From a virus, in the IMG/VR virus record IMGVR_UViG_3300009068_000043, positions 1-60,691 of that record: a stretch of 60,691 nucleotides of DNA, one strand, 5' to 3'. Under the pieces are notes generated by a model, which was given only the letters and a program-made list of their open reading frames with translations, was not told where the DNA came from and did not search any database. Shown here one piece after another: positions 10,901 through 21,794 of this stretch (within the stretch, counting starts at the first letter, position 1; each line of letters opens with the position of its first letter). A program made the position numbers and the translations under genes.

Positions 10901-13900
10901 TTCAACTGGGCCATCATCTCCTGCTACCCAACTCTTACGGAAATCATTGCGGTTAAAATTACCTACCACAACTTGTTGTGGACTTAACAATGTGCCTTCA
11001 CTATCTACTGGTATCACTTGTAATAGTTCAGGACGCACATACTCAGGTCGCACATATGGTGCCACTGGATCTCTCACTAGGCCGGCTGCTAGATCTCCCC
11101 ACAGCACCAAGTTGCCACTGGTATACGGAGCAGCACCGTACTGTGTTTCCCACCAAATTGGCCGCTCACTGAATCCCAACAATTCCCAAGGCCGTGTGGC
11201 TGGATAGATAGTATCATAAAAGTAATTGTATATGCCGCGCCAGGCGCCGATAAACAGTGGATTTCTGGTGAGTTTGTTTGATGCTGTGCTGTAATTCCAT
11301 GTGAACTCGTTGGTTGCAATGTAATCTTGTGTTTTGTAATCTAGCTTGTTCCAGCCCACCCAGGTCAAGAAGTCCTGGTTCAGGATATTTTGAATTTCTG
11401 TTAGACTGTAATCTGTGGTGCGGAATTCACCCGGGATAACTTCAGCAGAAGTCAGCGGAACAGGATTGCCATCCAGTTTCAGATTGTTGTAAATTCTTGT
11501 TTCAAATTCCAACAACAATGCATCACGGAAATCACTGAATGCTCTGGTAATAGATCCATCATGCCCACGTATCACAAAGGTGGGTGTTACATAAGTTTCA
11601 TCTAAAAATATCTCAGGTACATACGCTGGGTACAATCCCATTTTGGTAGGAGTGTTGGGAACATAACTACCAAACGTGGCTTCGTATTCTTGAATGGTTA
11701 CCACATCACCCACTGCCACTGGTATTAGAATAGTAATAACAGGTGCATCAGCACTGACAACGTATTCTATATTTTTTGTCAGCAATCGATCATTGAGGTA
11801 TACCAACAATGCTTGATAATTTGCTGAAGTGTAATTGTATACTTGTGTAAGATCAAATACCTGTCCAGTGATAGGTGTGACCGTGGTCTGTAACTGTGTG
11901 TATACAGTACCAGTAGGCAACATGTCAGACCAGTAGAACGGATTTGAACTTGTACGCCCTATGTTGATTTCAGAAAATACTGCATCAAGAATAGCCGGCA
12001 CAGTCATATCAGTGTAGTCACCTTGGGCTGCTGTGTTCAAGAACTGTGCTTTGAATTTTTCGTATTCTCTTGAGTTGTATTCCAACGAAGCAAAAATATC
12101 ATAATCAGGTTTGCGTAAGAAATACCCAGCCAATGTCATTGGAGAGCTTTGTTGTAAAATGCTCAGGCCGTACGGTACAATGTTACCAAGATCTCTGGTG
12201 TTGTTGGCACCATTCACTGCTCCAGTCAAATTCACTAGATTTTGTGCAATGGTGTCATAATGTGTTCGGACAGTACCCAATGTAAAGTATGGGTTATTGC
12301 CATTCAATGGATTGTTTTCTAAGTTGATTGGAACTTGATAGAACCCAACAGCACTTACTTGATCACTGAGTACCAACACTTCAACTATATCACCGAGCAA
12401 TATTTCTGTTGTGGGATAAAATCTAATAATTGTGGTGTTGTCTGTTGTGGTAACTGTGTACTTGCCTGGATCCAGGAATAAGATACTGTAATTTTGAGAG
12501 ATACTGGTAGCGTACACCTTGACACTGGGCACTGCTCCTGTTGGTAAGGCTGCTACATCCAACACCAATGGAGTGGTTGCTGTGATAATTTCTGACAGCA
12601 CAGTTTGTTCCGGGGTGATAGTATATGTCCCCACTCCGCCTGTGCCAGTAAGTAATCCTGTAATTTGTGTGCCTGGTGTCACTCCTTTTCCAGCAAGGCT
12701 TTGCCCTATCAACAGTGATCCATTGGCTGGGCCTTGACTCACTGTCATTGTTGTGCCCGAGATAGAAGCTGTTATAGGTGTGGTAGTGTATGTAAAACTA
12801 AATTGTTGATAAACTTGACTCTTGGTCACTGCTGGTTGCCAGCCAAGTTCGTTCACATACACAGTGCGATTTTCATATTGGCGAACATGACCTATGCTGA
12901 TATTTTCAGTTTGCTGTACATTATCTTTGACATAGATAAATGTATCCACATACAAATTATTATCAAATACAATATCACCTATGTTGTTCAAACTGAGATA
13001 ACGTAATGGGAATCCCAACACTGTGTCTGCTACTGTGCCTGGGCCAACGGCATAGCTGAACAATGGACTACCGCCCACTATGGTACCAAGATTGTTTTTG
13101 GTAGTTGAGAAAGTTGAGCTTGGATATACAGCACGATCGCCTAGACTGTAGCCTTTTTGATTGTATACATCAAACATGGGATTTTGATTAACGGCTGTTT
13201 TACGTTGCGCTTGAATCCACTGTACACCGTCGTAGTAGAAACTAGCACCTTGAAGTGTGTTACCATTTAAACAAACCACACATTGATCTATCAGAGCCTG
13301 TGCGTCATCTGCAGGCACAAGATCAATAACCGGTTGTGGGTAATGCAATGTACTGTCATGCAATTCATCAGATGCAGGACTGATAAAGTTCACCACATAA
13401 ATTTTATCACGCACTTGTGGGTCCGTATCTCGTGCAAAAATAACTCTGTCACCTTGTTGTAGCTCGTACGCCGGAACCCCCTGCTCGAAGACATAGTATT
13501 GGGTTTGTCCATTGACCTCTGATAATGCGTCAGTTTGATAGAGATCAATTATGTTTATTGGCTGTTTGGCTTTGGTACCCATGTTGTACAAACGTGTTCC
13601 GCCACGGAACTCCACGATGGGTCTTTTTGCACGGAAGTTGTTGTTTAATACCGCAGTTGTGTTATTGTAGGTAGCGGCTGCTGTTATCACGTCAATATGG
13701 AACCAACGATTTGATCTGGTCCAGGCATTGAGATCAGGGCTATCCAGTGCTATGGTAATATAGTCAGGATCCAGTGGTTGATTAAGTGTTCCGTCCCAGT
13801 TGCTGGAATCCCAAGGAACAAAATCCCAAGGTATGCTGGCAGTACGTACACTTTCTGGTGTGACATAATCACTCACTAACAAAAGTTGTATTGCAGTGCC

Positions 13901-15229
13901 TACCCCGGCCACAAAGTAGGTCTGGCCCTGATAGCTGGTGGGAACAACATTACCTTCAAATGTGATCTGTAAGTTGTTGGTAAACACTACTCCGTTGGGA
14001 GAAGTATAAGTTTTCTTGCCAAGAATTTCAGTATCCACATTGATAGTTTCAGACAGAGTCTGATCTACCAATCTAATTTGCCCAAAAATATCTGGATTGG
14101 TACCATCTTGATACCATAACAGATCTTGAGTTGCAGTCAACAATGGTATTTGTTCAAAATATCCTGATGCGTTGAGATACCATTGTGTTGTGCTGTATTC
14201 AGTACCAAACATGATAGTAAACTTGTTTAGACTTGATACTGATAATACTGGTAATAATTGTATAGTTTGCCCTGCCCCAGTGGTCACATATTGTATTTGA
14301 TATATGTCAGTGGGAGCTGTGGTATTGTCAAATACAACAGTGCGATTCTGAAGATTAGTTATACCATCTATGCCAGTTGGATAGTTGGCAAAAAATGTTG
14401 ATACTAGAACATTGTTAATTTGATTGTAATCAATGTTGGTGATCAGATCAACTTGGCCAGCGGTGGGAGTAGTTGGAACCAGTGCGAGATTGTAATAGAA
14501 TTGTTGTGCATTTTTATAAGGTACACTAAAAGTAACAGTGCCCGATACAGTTCCGTTGTTGGTTACTCCCAGCACAGTTCTGGAACTGATGTTGGGTGCA
14601 TATGGCAATCTTCCATTCACACCAGGATCTGACTGTATCCAAAAAGCATTAGGTGATTGATTGACTGCAAACTCATAGGTGCCGCCACGCACCAGTGTGA
14701 GTACAGGATTCTCTCCGCCAATGCCAGAGAATTCATAACTGCTATTTGTTCTAGTGACATCAAATGTGGCTGTGGTTGGAATAGCAGTAGCACTTACTCC
14801 CACCTCCTGAGGACCACCAGGCAACCAATAATATTGACTGTAATTTGTAAACTTATCAAAGTTAATAAAAGGATCCCAAGTGTAATAATCACTGGTATAC
14901 AATCTTGAAGAATTATTAGTGAAACCGCCCTGGCGACCAATGGCATCAGTGATACCAGGATATGTCACGGCATCAGAAATGGTATTGGTATCAGGCACCA
15001 GGCTGATCACCCCTGGCTCTAGTTGATAGTTTGATCGTGTGGCAGTGGGTTCAATTACATAGTAATCGTTGGGATTTACTCCAGGGCCCACATGCCGACC
15101 AATAAATCCTTGTGTTTTTTTGAACTGGGGTTCCTGGACCAGTTGATCCAATGTGGCTGATAAAAACTGCTTGTTAGTGCTGGTCTGGAATATTGGTGGT
15201 AGAAAATCTACCGACTTTGTTGTGGCCAT
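1955..15229 (-). CDS. Giant multidomain structural protein, 4424 aa (gp7 position in the baseplate cluster)
   Basis: One uninterrupted 13.3-kb frame, translationally coupled to gp6 (TAATG overlap). In T4 the gene after gp6 is gp7, a 1032-residue wedge protein; whether this is its counterpart is inferred from position only. Visible modules: three copies of a ~68-residue [11 protein letters not shown]...GTGGVGTYT domain (about residues 820-885, 2555-2622, 3905-3976). Seven FG-GAP-type blades span about residues 2245-3075 (FGYSIAQ...LVGNP, FGYSVVI...YVGAPG, FGTAVNY...LVGSPG). Three ChtBD3-like modules end in a W or Y-W signature (about 1838-1882, 2823-2870, 3876-3996), the last split by the third inserted domain. 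There are also several TGDG..TF...VLVNGV-type beta modules. No catalytic motif was seen. A baseplate-anchored, surface-exposed adhesion or scaffold protein is likely. Confidence 0.85.
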   Translation of the reverse strand: MATTKSVDFLPPIFQTSTNKQFLSATLDQLVQEPQFKKTQGFIGRHVGPGVNPNDYYVIEPTATRSNYQLEPGVISLVPDTNTISDAVTYPGITDAIGRQGGFTNNSSRLYTSDYYTWDPFINFDKFTNYSQYYWLPGGPQEVGVSATAIPTTATFDVTRTNSSYEFSGIGGENPVLTLVRGGTYEFAVNQSPNAFWIQSDPGVNGRLPYAPNISSRTVLGVTNNGTVSGTVTFSVPYKNAQQFYYNLALVPTTPTAGQVDLITNIDYNQINNVLVSTFFANYPTGIDGITNLQNRTVVFDNTTAPTDIYQIQYVTTGAGQTIQLLPVLSVSSLNKFTIMFGTEYSTTQWYLNASGYFEQIPLLTATQDLLWYQDGTNPDIFGQIRLVDQTLSETINVDTEILGKKTYTSPNGVVFTNNLQITFEGNVVPTSYQGQTYFVAGVGTAIQLLLVSDYVTPESVRTASIPWDFVPWDSSNWDGTLNQPLDPDYITIALDSPDLNAWTRSNRWFHIDVITAAATYNNTTAVLNNNFRAKRPIVEFRGGTRLYNMGTKAKQPINIIDLYQTDALSEVNGQTQYYVFEQGVPAYELQQGDRVIFARDTDPQVRDKIYVVNFISPASDELHDSTLHYPQPVIDLVPADDAQALIDQCVVCLNGNTLQGASFYYDGVQWIQAQRKTAVNQNPMFDVYNQKGYSLGDRAVYPSSTFSTTKNNLGTIVGGSPLFSYAVGPGTVADTVLGFPLRYLSLNNIGDIVFDNNLYVDTFIYVKDNVQQTENISIGHVRQYENRTVYVNELGWQPAVTKSQVYQQFSFTYTTTPITASISGTTMTVSQGPANGSLLIGQSLAGKGVTPGTQITGLLTGTGGVGTYTITPEQTVLSEIITATTPLVLDVAALPTGAVPSVKVYATSISQNYSILFLDPGKYTVTTTDNTTIIRFYPTTEILLGDIVEVLVLSDQVSAVGFYQVPINLENNPLNGNNPYFTLGTVRTHYDTIAQNLVNLTGAVNGANNTRDLGNIVPYGLSILQQSSPMTLAGYFLRKPDYDIFASLEYNSREYEKFKAQFLNTAAQGDYTDMTVPAILDAVFSEINIGRTSSNPFYWSDMLPTGTVYTQLQTTVTPITGQVFDLTQVYNYTSANYQALLVYLNDRLLTKNIEYVVSADAPVITILIPVAVGDVVTIQEYEATFGSYVPNTPTKMGLYPAYVPEIFLDETYVTPTFVIRGHDGSITRAFSDFRDALLLEFETRIYNNLKLDGNPVPLTSAEVIPGEFRTTDYSLTEIQNILNQDFLTWVGWNKLDYKTQDYIATNEFTWNYSTASNKLTRNPLFIGAWRGIYNYFYDTIYPATRPWELLGFSERPIWWETQYGAAPYTSGNLVLWGDLAAGLVRDPVAPYVRPEYVRPELLQVIPVDSEGTLLSPQQVVVGNFNRNDFRKSWVAGDDGPVENAWRTSSAYPFAIMRLLSLTRPAEFFSLFADRDLYRFNTDYDQYLYNNRYRLDANGVEVYGNGVSKASYINWIVDFNRVSGINSTTALTADLKNLDVRLCYRMASFTGKNLLEIYTEKSSPNSSNSSLLLPDASYNLLFYKNVPFAQLTYSSVIVQSTTNGWAVYGYNMSHPYFNILQSKINGNLATISAGSSTVRVPVTYTNNVIQIPYGYVFTNQTLLADFLLSYGALLQSQGLVFNTLENGYVLDWNQMVSEFLYWSNQGWDTGSIINLNPGATKLIVERAGAIVDSIAVQTAENMVLNADRTPFNARDLVIDRLDNTFTISSLTTETINFLNIKFTSYENMIVLDNVSIFADLIYDPITSARQSRVRLVGWTTTEWNGQLNAQGFILNQDNVEEWNPLKKYARGEIVKWKNTYYSAIDIVQPTAAFDINRWRVSNYTLIQQGLLPNLPNKSNQLANSYNIYTANLELSQDLFSYALIGWKPRQYMVNLELDSTSQVSLYQQFLGTKGTLRATDIFSFADIGHGPTQYQIYENWAILRGVYGANANRSFYELQLNEALLTANPSTIQVILPNESSLAEQTVLLNNIWKSSYKITSPNILTTSIQPIENSALPSAGYVNFDDVDITVFDISNTSELSANIDSINLGTTIWAAKINNYNWGIFRTSQLPGYLDSVTTNLDGTSVFTFTQSHSITTEGRLFIIRFFSDEVDGVYTVLRIPSINQLVAVFSFVNASQITATGDGIGFVLQTQRVSQASDVITLPYANSLIPGNKVWVDSNGLGLWQVLEKQLVFTSGAEITATVSETNSQFGYSIAQNKNNLYALVGNPAYNVGQGAVYTYVRTVFNPFGENSSLGINAVDTVGYGHAVSIGNQTWQAVGAPASNNNRGYVSTVYLVPETDTFSNSVVLTVPDPMDLAYPAEFGYSVVISQDEHWMYVGAPGINKVFAYGLVEVQLQTATYVTDGSSVNYNYSNFVVIDSQYPNQLTVVLNNQLLTEGIDYSLTSTNVVFNSAPPDNLILKINRRTSVNYTGDGTTQLFSLNDYLYTAVNIYSFGVLVNGVWQRPNIDFEFNSDNSTTGRDLIFFTAPADASTITVTAISYYTFVDTLEFTIQFTADISNSTMTVTSVPIGSPALTVGMILSGTDVAQGTRITAMVSGVGGVGTYLVTPGQTTASTSITARLPDDSRFGQSVSCTIDGRQILIGTPNAQTNDLLNAGAVYVYDRSAQNFVITNSAQTSYTVDGGVLVSPTFVALNNTFLLNTEDNIGGTFSVSGATVTVTAPLAVGDVLQIQPNTFNLLQIIPANTPSLSANFGAAVDICRYSCSLYTGAPQDSSILAQAGSVQRNVNQSRLYGTTTSRNPNPRLQPGQSIRINDQEVIMSEPTEWVNTVSWPIDSIVQNSLGIYRSTRLVPVGVAITDTSYWQQSSWVASLVNNINSSGIANVIARTGLLGTATFGLLTLSVKNVLAAETANRLTVLPGLIGNMFQRLGFNTYAYTQTITSPAPSIGAAFGASLNVDTSALTLTVGAPNGNLYRPNTFDQGTTYFDGRTTTFNGPLYQSGVVYTYDYLRSSADSVTDPGKFVFGQQIYDQRVRELDQFGTAVNYTNGKLLVGSPGSDIDDSTLSDLNYGRVAVFNNDTLTPAWVVIHEQLPVVDIALVNSVYSYSAKTGAKTTFFDFIDPLQGKILGAAAENINYTGAVDPAAYNVGPVNNFGRIWAEPHVGEIWWNTDSVRFIDPNQNNITYAARRWAQIFPGSTVEIYQWINSDVPPANYTGPGTPKDVFSYNVTNGINSIGVFATTYYFWVKGITTINTAVGKTLSTTGIATYIADPRSSGIPYVAFLNASATGIYNATNDISAQDTILSIEFDQELTSDNVHTQYSLIPQDRADGFLPDNLYLKFIDSLSGINSNGAVVPDTNLSIANRYGVQFRPRQSMFEDRFLALKNYFGRVNSVLAQYPITEIRSFVLLNSREPEPPANTGAWNKRVADIEELSYQNLAIVPVGYLYLVASDSRQNGLWTIYQVTASKTFATLALIRVQNYDTRRYWNYINWYLPGYNPSKLVIATVALYSDLSKLSVYQAPVGSSVRVTANSQNKWEIYLRVATNTWQRVGLQDGTIKISAELWDYQLGRFGFDVEVFDAQYFDQEPVIETRRIIQAINQELLVDELLIERNRALILMFNFALSEFEAPNWLSKTSLIDVDHTIRELVAFQTYRRDNQDFVLDYINEVKPYHVQIREFNLIYNGIDDYQGTLTDFDVPAFYDTDVIPNQFVSPILTPYTVSTAVGTGTPSDDSDVASDNLLWQSQPWSFWYQNYTLSVVGVAIADAGTGYTVPPIATITGDCVTPAALTVIVNSAGNISGVTIDNPGVGYTTTALITLSGGNGTGGQLVATMAGPGVGKNQNPTAANYGVTQYYNLVRSFNITMKYDRYQYVSTILDWQPNVAYINGTQVRYDNRVWTADSPPIVITASISSSVMSVTSIPNGSPALVTGMILTGTGVITDTKITGLLSGTGGIGTYTVSPAQSLSSTSITARSPAVESATFDPTYWLLVNAATLSGINRTMGLYVPTVNEPGLDLGLLIDGITYPGVQVSAPTFSQNTGFDVGNFDINPFDNIAFGPEGRPTYDPGILDTIYESRFLDPYLGIRPTDINVVGGEFVGPYESHAPQELVPGSEFDTMDFRVYTRQTTVYTGDGSTTGPYAAPTYSEEVEVTINNVVISPDQYTVDYGDSANAGVTFDTAPDVNDIIVILETNPVTGLELRIFQDMRDVQATYRITPNTTTTLVQPLFIDQDIIYVADAGALPQPNLANNIWGAITINGERIMYRVRDLNTNTVSSLLRGTAGTAATNHAVDSIVYNIGRDNLAPVEYQDRVVYTNTLADGSTETFTAPNIDLSAFTVDSTLNFAEQAILVYVAGIRVYTGYTVDSVAPATITFDTAPTDGYEVSIQVRQGFGWYQPADGEPSNGEALQVTQTLAARFFRDEY

Positions 15230-18200
15230 TAAATTACTCCACTGCCTGGTGCAGTTCTCAAGTTAGTGGAAGTCAATGAAGTGATAACTTCTACCGAGCT
15301 TACTCCGGCACCATTAACAAATATCTCGTTGGGTGCTGAATTTATTTCGTATAAATCTCCAAAATATTTCAATGGATCCAATGGTACCAACACCACGGAA
15401 CTAACAATGCCACCCATATTGCTGTGTACATAAGCTGCTAGTTCAGAGAAATAAAATGTATCTCCAAAATTCCATTTGTCAATGCTGAAATATTCATTTA
15501 GGTTAGCCACCACTAGTGTTTTGATTTCACTATCGCTGGCAGTTGAATTGGCAGCACGTATTACTTTGATAGTGCCACGTAAATTTTCAGCAGCCTTGGG
15601 ACCAAACAATGGTTTAAAGCTGACTGAATTTATTACTATGTTGTCTGATATCATTTTGTAGGCACCAAGTCCTTGATATGACGTACTGAGTTCGTTGATT
15701 GTGGGCACATCAGGTTTGATTACAGTATTTGTAGTATCTCTAATCCAGTTTTGATATGCTGTATAATAGGCCTGTGTGACCACATACAAATCAATGATGT
15801 TGGTGGTTCCTGGGTCAATGCGATCAGTCAGTGGAGCATTATGCCTGTATTGGAAATACATGCCTGAACGTCCTACTCTGGCCAACCATTCTGCTGTGAC
15901 ATCAACTAGACTTTTTGTCCCATTGGTGCTCAATGCCAATTGATAAAATGCACCAATTTGTCCAGCCAAGGGTCCCACTGTTATCACTTGTGAATATGCA
16001 TAAAACATCTGTCCTGTAACATATTCAGCTTTGACTGCCTCAATGTCGTCCATCATGGCATAGTCACTGTTTACCACACCTTGTGCTATTAACAAGTAGC
16101 GTTGTAGATTATCAAAATCCACAGTCTTTTGGAAAAATACATATTTTGTATTTGAATTAACATCTGGTGCCACGATCTCATTGAAGAAATCTGGATCATC
16201 AGTTACTCCATCATTGTTGCGATCTTCATAGCTCACAATCACTTGAAAATCGTCAACCAGGCCGTCAGACTCCACCGGCTGGCCAGTTATCTTGAGATAG
16301 ATGTCGCCAGGTTGTGGACTGTTTGAATCAGGTAAACTGTTGATTTTTAATACATTAATGAAATCGTTAATCACTGTTCCAAGTCTTGGATCATAGATGC
16401 GGTTATTGTTTTCAAAGAAGAATCTAGTTTGTAGTACCGATCCCCAGTTGTAAACCAAGGCACGACTGGTTATGTTGTAGTTTACTCCATCTGTTACAGC
16501 TTGTATCATCCATGAGGCATCTTGATTGGTGCCCGATGTGTTGCCTGCATATTCCAAACTAAACGTTGCATCAACAGCCAAGTTGTTAGATGTGATGAGA
16601 TACCATGTGTATGGTGTACCAGTAATTGACCCAGTGTTGTCATATCCTAGACCAAAATTTCTATACAACAAGATCTGTTGAGTAATTGCAGTGACCAAGC
16701 TAGTGGGGAAAACTGTAATCAACAAGGGGATTACAATTTCTGGTATAGCACCAGTAGGCACAAATACATTCAGCGCCACCGGTCCAATTCCGTCAGCAAA
16801 GTTTCCTTGTCCTTGATTGGTGCCATCGGCATAAATGCTTAACGGGCTGGCCCAGAAATATAAACGTTCGTCGGCCAGGGTGGGTATGCCTAGTTTAAGA
16901 CGATTGGTTGAATCAAAGAAATAGCCCGCAGGTGCTGCAAATTTGATCAAACTACCCACTGTGATAAATTTTGCATTGTTACTGGTAAAAGGACCCACTG
17001 GTGCTGGTCCGAACTGATTTTCAAAATATCCAGTGGTCTCATTGGCCAATGTGGTACTTTGATGCCATGTTAGATTCAACACAGCCAAACTGGGTCTGAG
17101 AAAATTAGCATAATAAAATTGCACAAATGCATTGGTTGACAACAAAGGCTGCATCTGATTGGTAATCACATTGGCTATGTCGTTGTTTGTGAGCCAAGTG
17201 AATAAAAATGTAGGCAGCAGATTTTCTTCCCATATGGCACCGTCGGATGCAAAAATATTTGTTGAACTGTATTTGCCAGTGTTGTCCACCAGATCAAGAT
17301 ATCGACTAGTACCAATACTGGCACGATTTAATGCATAGCTTTTGATAATTGAATTGTATTCAGTAAACGGGAAGTTGGTGTAATCTTCACCATTGACCAT
17401 TCGATTCTGTGTGTAGTATCTGGCAGGAGCACGTTGTTTGATTTCGTCCAGGGTTTCTCTAGCCTGAGCATTACTCACTGGTGTTGTGATACCACAAGTG
17501 AATGTGATAGTTTCTAACTGCCCCGATCTGCTGATGTAGCTGATAGGTAACACAACACTTTGCATCTCTTCAGGATTGATAATGTACTGCAATCCGTTTG
17601 AGGCACGAACATACGCACGGAATAGGCCTGTGGGGATAGCTGAAAATACACCATCGCCAAAGGTCAATGTAATCTGGTCATTGGCCCTGGACGTGACTGA
17701 AAATAAACTGCGTTGATCAGGGGCCAACTGTTCTGCTGCTGCTGCATATACTGATTGTACATACTGCCATTGTTTTGTGACTGTGCCAGTATTGTCCAGC
17801 TGAAATAACCAACGATCTTCATTGTTCACGCCTTCGATATTGATATTCACTGTGCGGTTAGGAATACGTTCAGCTAGGTTAAAATCTTGATTCTGCAACA
17901 CACCTTGTTTGAAATAAAAAAAGTATCCTGTGTTGGCTGCTGCATATCCCAATGAGTCATTGCGAAACAACATGTTAAAAATGCCATTGGGCTGTGGTGC
18001 TGGTTCAAAGATAAATGGTGATGTTTTTGGTGTACCTGCTGATGTGGCATTCACTGCTTCAAACGGCATATTCACACCGTCCACTGTGGCTGTGTAGGGC
18101 AACACTGGCAAAAATCCAGGTACCAAGTTGATTGAATATTCAGATGTGTCCACGCCCACAATGGTTTCGCGATTGCCCGGGCGACCTACTCTTTGTGTAT

Positions 18201-18696
18201 CTACCAAGGCAGAATTCACAATAGCAGTGAATTGCTCTAGCCAATTGAAGTTGGTGGGATCATTCCAGTTGATTGTGACATTGGCTAGATTTATACCATT
18301 GAAATCTGTAACGTTTTCAGTGGTCTGAACAGAAAATACTTTGAGATATCCACTGGCAGCAGTGTTTCGTTTAGGGGTATAGCTTACCAAGTTGGCTAGA
18401 CGAACAACACTATCTCTACGTTCAGCTGTGTCTATGTAATTTTCTCTGGTGTTGAGATCATTACGAAAACTCATGGCCTGACCCATGAATGCTATTACAT
18501 CTAACAGTGCAATAAATTCCGAACTTTCAATGTAATCATTGAACGTTTCTGGATAGTACTGGCGTAGATAATCTACAAAACTTTTGCGTAATGCTTCAAA
18601 GTCGTAACTTTGGAAATCCGCTTCTCTGTAGGTTTGGTAGATGCGTTTCCAATCTTCTACTCCGAATATAACTGTTTGTCTAGTAGTGGTTGCCAT
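15229..18696 (-). CDS. 6: Baseplate wedge subunit gp6
   Basis: T4 gp6-like wedge protein; gp6 forms the inner ring that joins wedges around the baseplate hub. The N-terminal ~110 residues are diagnostic: [20 protein letters not shown], then [20 protein letters not shown] with [20 protein letters not shown], followed by [14 protein letters not shown]. The middle contains the baseplate-J-like region ([10 protein letters not shown]...[25 protein letters not shown]). At 1155 residues it is well above the 660 of T4 gp6; the extra length is mostly in the central and C-terminal beta-rich part. It starts 20 nt after a TAAATA element and is coupled by a one-base TAATG overlap to the giant gene. gp25 lies directly upstream, as in other T4-like genomes. 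Confidence 0.95.
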   Translation of the reverse strand: MATTTRQTVIFGVEDWKRIYQTYREADFQSYDFEALRKSFVDYLRQYYPETFNDYIESSEFIALLDVIAFMGQAMSFRNDLNTRENYIDTAERRDSVVRLANLVSYTPKRNTAASGYLKVFSVQTTENVTDFNGINLANVTINWNDPTNFNWLEQFTAIVNSALVDTQRVGRPGNRETIVGVDTSEYSINLVPGFLPVLPYTATVDGVNMPFEAVNATSAGTPKTSPFIFEPAPQPNGIFNMLFRNDSLGYAAANTGYFFYFKQGVLQNQDFNLAERIPNRTVNINIEGVNNEDRWLFQLDNTGTVTKQWQYVQSVYAAAAEQLAPDQRSLFSVTSRANDQITLTFGDGVFSAIPTGLFRAYVRASNGLQYIINPEEMQSVVLPISYISRSGQLETITFTCGITTPVSNAQARETLDEIKQRAPARYYTQNRMVNGEDYTNFPFTEYNSIIKSYALNRASIGTSRYLDLVDNTGKYSSTNIFASDGAIWEENLLPTFLFTWLTNNDIANVITNQMQPLLSTNAFVQFYYANFLRPSLAVLNLTWHQSTTLANETTGYFENQFGPAPVGPFTSNNAKFITVGSLIKFAAPAGYFFDSTNRLKLGIPTLADERLYFWASPLSIYADGTNQGQGNFADGIGPVALNVFVPTGAIPEIVIPLLITVFPTSLVTAITQQILLYRNFGLGYDNTGSITGTPYTWYLITSNNLAVDATFSLEYAGNTSGTNQDASWMIQAVTDGVNYNITSRALVYNWGSVLQTRFFFENNNRIYDPRLGTVINDFINVLKINSLPDSNSPQPGDIYLKITGQPVESDGLVDDFQVIVSYEDRNNDGVTDDPDFFNEIVAPDVNSNTKYVFFQKTVDFDNLQRYLLIAQGVVNSDYAMMDDIEAVKAEYVTGQMFYAYSQVITVGPLAGQIGAFYQLALSTNGTKSLVDVTAEWLARVGRSGMYFQYRHNAPLTDRIDPGTTNIIDLYVVTQAYYTAYQNWIRDTTNTVIKPDVPTINELSTSYQGLGAYKMISDNIVINSVSFKPLFGPKAAENLRGTIKVIRAANSTASDSEIKTLVVANLNEYFSIDKWNFGDTFYFSELAAYVHSNMGGIVSSVVLVPLDPLKYFGDLYEINSAPNEIFVNGAGVSSVEVITSLTSTNLRTAPGSGVI

Positions 18697-18716
18697 GATC
18701 GTCCGTTGTTATTTGT

Positions 18717-18722
18717 TATTTA
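18717..18722 (-). promoter_or_regulatory. Late-promoter-like TAAATA upstream of gp6
   Basis: Minus-strand TTTAATAAATAAC lies in the 48-nt gap between gp25 and gp6, 20 nt before the gp6 ATG, and matches the late core seen elsewhere in the window. Confidence 0.5.
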
Positions 18723-18744
18723 TTAAATATATAAACGGCTATGT

Positions 18745-19119
18745 TTATACAAAAGTAGCTCTACGTTGTTGCTGATCAAAGAACACACTCAGCAATTGAG
18801 AATCTGTATTAGGAACAAACTGCACTTCGATCTCAATCAACACACCGTTATCTCGTGGAAATAAATTTATATCAGCAATGTATATTCTAGGATCGCCGCC
18901 GGCCACACGTTGCACTTCTCGCAAGATAGCAGCCATAGTGGTTTGATCTTGATTTTCAAACAAGAAATCCCACAATATAGTACCATAGGCAGGGCGGCCG
19001 GGCAATTGGCCTTGCAAAATATTAAATGCATTTAGGAGATCGCGCTTGATTAACTCTTGGTCTACCAAGGTAAACTTCTTGTATTGATTTTGTGTGTTGA
19101 ATCCAATGAATGTAGGCAT
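18745..19119 (-). CDS. 25: Baseplate wedge subunit gp25
   Basis: 124-residue member of the gp25/GPW family, the universal wedge component of contractile tails that contacts the sheath initiator and gp6/gp53. Typical features: DLLNAFNILQGQLPGRPAYG near residues 28-47, with the conserved R-P-A-Y-G-T turn, and a C-terminal DINLFPRDNGVLIEIEVQFV strand pair. Length matches the family (T4 gp25 is 132). There is no Shine-Dalgarno; TAAATA lies 5 nt upstream of the ATG, suggesting its transcript may be leaderless. It is followed by gp6 in the same direction. Confidence 0.95.
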   Translation of the reverse strand: MPTFIGFNTQNQYKKFTLVDQELIKRDLLNAFNILQGQLPGRPAYGTILWDFLFENQDQTTMAAILREVQRVAGGDPRIYIADINLFPRDNGVLIEIEVQFVPNTDSQLLSVFFDQQQRRATFV

Positions 19120-19124
19120 GTTTA

Positions 19125-19130
19125 TATTTA
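19125..19130 (-). promoter_or_regulatory. Late-promoter-like TAAATA, 5 nt before gp25
   Basis: Minus-strand GGATAAATATAAACATG. The spacing from TAAATA to ATG is 5 nt, with no room for a ribosome binding site if transcription starts at the usual distance. Confidence 0.55.
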
Positions 19131-19152
19131 TCCACAGGATTACGGAGCAAAT

Positions 19153-20268
19153 TTACGCAGCAGGTACAAAATTAGGAACAGGTATTTTACTATTGCCAAT
19201 GATGGCCGACACTGCTTGATTTACAGTTTGTCTATTCACTGTGTTTATAACAGCAGTGGGTGTGACAGTGCCTGCTTCAAGTGGGTTACCACCGCCGGCT
19301 AAAAAAGAACTATCAAGCGAAAATACCTGGGCAAATTGTGCAGATTGAGCAAATCCATCTATAACTGATGACACATCCGGTACTGCTCCCAACCCACCAA
19401 TGCCACCACCTGACAACAAGCTGCCTACTCCACTACTGGATAACAAGCTGTTGACGTTACTGCCCAATCCACTGGTTAATGCACCGGTGATACCAGATGC
19501 TCCGGTTGCACTAGATAACCATTTGGTTGCAGTTTCTGAACCAAATTTGGTAGCTACATTCACTAACGGACCTAGTTGTGTTGCTGATTCTAATCCGGTG
19601 ATAGTACCTAGTTGTTTAAGTTGAGCAAAGTTTGTGTTCATTAATCCTTGCTGAACTGACGTTTGCAAACTGCTGCTACTCAGCACTGAAGCTAGATCTG
19701 TGGCTCCCGATTTGCCAGTCCAGCTGGTAGGGCTGGATAGTATGCTGGTAAATTTAGATGGATCCAGGTTGATCTGCTCAGCAAGTCCTGGTTTAATTAA
19801 TCCTGCTGATTGCAGTTGATCAGCATTTAATCCAAATTGCCCCAGCCCTTTGGTATTGGTAATTACATCTGCGGCTTGATTCACTGATGCAGCAGTCTGG
19901 GCCACTAGCCCTTGTATCTGTGCGGAGCCAATGGATCCAATGGCTTGTGATGTTGTTTTGGTATCAACAAAGTTGCTGACAGTGATAGCGTTAGGCACTG
20001 GTAATCCAGTCAAATTTGGCAAATTGATATAATTGCCTATTTGTTTTGTTAGCTTGATTGCTTGAGGACCCAGCTGTGCCAGTGCAGAACTTAGCCCACC
20101 GGCAGCTTGTGTAACTGCATTCACAAGACCGCCCACTGGTAATCCTGTAAGCCCACCTGTGGAAATTTGTTGATCAAATACTGCTTTTGCTTGTGCAAAC
20201 GTAGCAGTGGATGGTCCTTGAATTTCATAAACTTCTCCATTGGGTCCAGTAAATGTAAAATTGCTCAT
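19153..20268 (-). CDS. Hypothetical structural protein of the baseplate hub cluster, 371 aa
   Basis: Not assigned to a known family with confidence. The first 35 residues (FTFTGPNGEVYEIQGPSTAT, FAQAKAVFDQQ) form a small GP-[NT]-G-type domain also found at the ends of other phage virion proteins. The rest is Ala/Gly/Ser/Leu/Gln-rich, low in charge, with predicted amphipathic helices and a Gly-Ser-Leu stretch (about residues 265-310), ending in NFVPAA. It overlaps the gp5-like spike gene by 4 nt (ATGA-type coupling) and precedes gp25. A tail-tip or spike-associated role is possible but rests on position. Confidence 0.75.
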   Translation of the reverse strand: MSNFTFTGPNGEVYEIQGPSTATFAQAKAVFDQQISTGGLTGLPVGGLVNAVTQAAGGLSSALAQLGPQAIKLTKQIGNYINLPNLTGLPVPNAITVSNFVDTKTTSQAIGSIGSAQIQGLVAQTAASVNQAADVITNTKGLGQFGLNADQLQSAGLIKPGLAEQINLDPSKFTSILSSPTSWTGKSGATDLASVLSSSSLQTSVQQGLMNTNFAQLKQLGTITGLESATQLGPLVNVATKFGSETATKWLSSATGASGITGALTSGLGSNVNSLLSSSGVGSLLSGGGIGGLGAVPDVSSVIDGFAQSAQFAQVFSLDSSFLAGGGNPLEAGTVTPTAVINTVNRQTVNQAVSAIIGNSKIPVPNFVPAA

Positions 20269-21779
20269 GATTTTCTTACTATGCTGTAATTAGTTGCAAC
20301 TGGTTTTGCTGCTGGCGGTGGGGAAGGAGAACCAGTGCCACCAAGATTTACATTCACTGCCACACCCTTGTTGTGATATGGATATGGCTCGTGGGTAGGA
20401 GCACGGGTAACAATACTTTCTAAAGAGTTGGGTTTTACTTTCCACCCAGTTGAATTATCAAACACAGTGTCATCCAATGTGGTTTTGGGATACAATCTAG
20501 GTGTCTTGACTGAAGTTGGTGCTGATCCATTGAGATCTATTCTTGATCCTTTGAATCTCAACGAAGCACCAGCAAATGATCCCACCAGTTTGCTTTGCAA
20601 TGCCAGTGCCCCGTCGGCTTTGATACCCACAGTTGCTTGTCCATATAAAACCATCTCGCCTTGACTGGCTATGTTCATGGTGCCTACTGATCCAATGTTG
20701 GTAGCAGCATTGGATTTCATGCTGATATTGCCACCAGCATACATGTTGATATCTTTGTCAGCATGCAAATTGATAGTGCCCTGTGTACGAACATTTACGG
20801 AATTGGTTGAAAATACATCAACTGTACCTTCTTGTCCAAACTCTATCCAGGTCTGTCCATTAGCATGAATAATTTGAAAAAAGTTTTCTGAATCATTCAT
20901 CATGATCTGATGACCTTTGGATGTTCTCAATCTAAACAAGGCATTTTTGTTTTCTAAGTCGCCATCGTCCATTACCAAAGTATGCCCGCCTTTGCGTCCA
21001 ATCACTGTGACATCTTGCGGGTTAATTGCACCTGTACTGAGTTGTTTGCGTATGGTAGCAGGATCTAAGCCACCTTGATAGATCGGTTGTCCTGGCGTAG
21101 ATATTCCATATACTGTGCTTGGACTTTCCCGTTGTGCGTTGGATATGATAGGCCCACGTTCAGGATCTCTATCCAGTCCTTGTTGGAAAAAGATAGCAGC
21201 TTGATAACTGTGAACAGGTTTAGGTTGTTCAAAGAATCGTGGGTTCTGATCAACCTGTTTGTTGGCGCTGTTGATTTCAGTAACTGGCAATTGTGGTGCA
21301 TTGACAAAATATGCGGTCTGAGTTTCGTTTTGGGTGACATATTGATTTTGTGTGGCCGCTCCAATAGCTGGTAGCATATGATTTAAACTGTCATCAATCA
21401 CACTGCCAATGTAATATCCTTTGTCAGGATCACCTTCAACAAAAAAACACATGACCAATATTCCAATGTCCGGGGGAGTAAACCACATGCCATAGCTTTG
21501 TTGATTGCCCGGATATGATCCTGCATCTGCACTGGTGCTGGTTTTTTCTGTCACACCATAAAATGGTGGCAAGTATCTTACCCACCTCCATGTTTCAGGA
21601 TTGGTACTGGGCTGCCCAGTAGCAAATTGTTCGATAAACACTTGGACCCTACCTGTACGGGTGCTGTCAACGTTACTTACAATACGACCAATGAACGGAC
21701 CCATTTCCGCTGGTGTGCTGCCGCGATCAAACTTGAAATTCTTTGTTCTTCCTGCTGCTTGATTAAGATTGTCTGCCAT
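20265..21779 (-). CDS. 5: Baseplate central spike protein (gp5/VgrG-like OB fold plus beta-helix)
   Basis: The N-terminal part holds the gp5-type OB fold (about residues 27-150: GPFIGRIVSNVDSTRTGRVQ, WVRYLPPFYG, then PPDIGILVMCFFVEGDP.KGYYIG). That segment is diagnostic of phage baseplate spike proteins. From about residue 265 the sequence becomes a regular Gly/Asn/Ala beta-strand repeat (HTLVMDDGD, INLHADKDINMYAGGNISM, IGSVGTMNIASQGEMVLYG), the expected triple-stranded beta-helix needle. The T4 gp5 lysozyme domain is absent, so peptidoglycan digestion must come from another protein. AAGGAAC precedes the ATG. The C-terminal ~70 residues are Pro-rich and lie outside the helix. Confidence 0.85.
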   Translation of the reverse strand: MADNLNQAAGRTKNFKFDRGSTPAEMGPFIGRIVSNVDSTRTGRVQVFIEQFATGQPSTNPETWRWVRYLPPFYGVTEKTSTSADAGSYPGNQQSYGMWFTPPDIGILVMCFFVEGDPDKGYYIGSVIDDSLNHMLPAIGAATQNQYVTQNETQTAYFVNAPQLPVTEINSANKQVDQNPRFFEQPKPVHSYQAAIFFQQGLDRDPERGPIISNAQRESPSTVYGISTPGQPIYQGGLDPATIRKQLSTGAINPQDVTVIGRKGGHTLVMDDGDLENKNALFRLRTSKGHQIMMNDSENFFQIIHANGQTWIEFGQEGTVDVFSTNSVNVRTQGTINLHADKDINMYAGGNISMKSNAATNIGSVGTMNIASQGEMVLYGQATVGIKADGALALQSKLVGSFAGASLRFKGSRIDLNGSAPTSVKTPRLYPKTTLDDTVFDNSTGWKVKPNSLESIVTRAPTHEPYPYHNKGVAVNVNLGGTGSPSPPPAAKPVATNYSIVRKS

Positions 21780-21794
21780 TATAAAATAGTTCCT

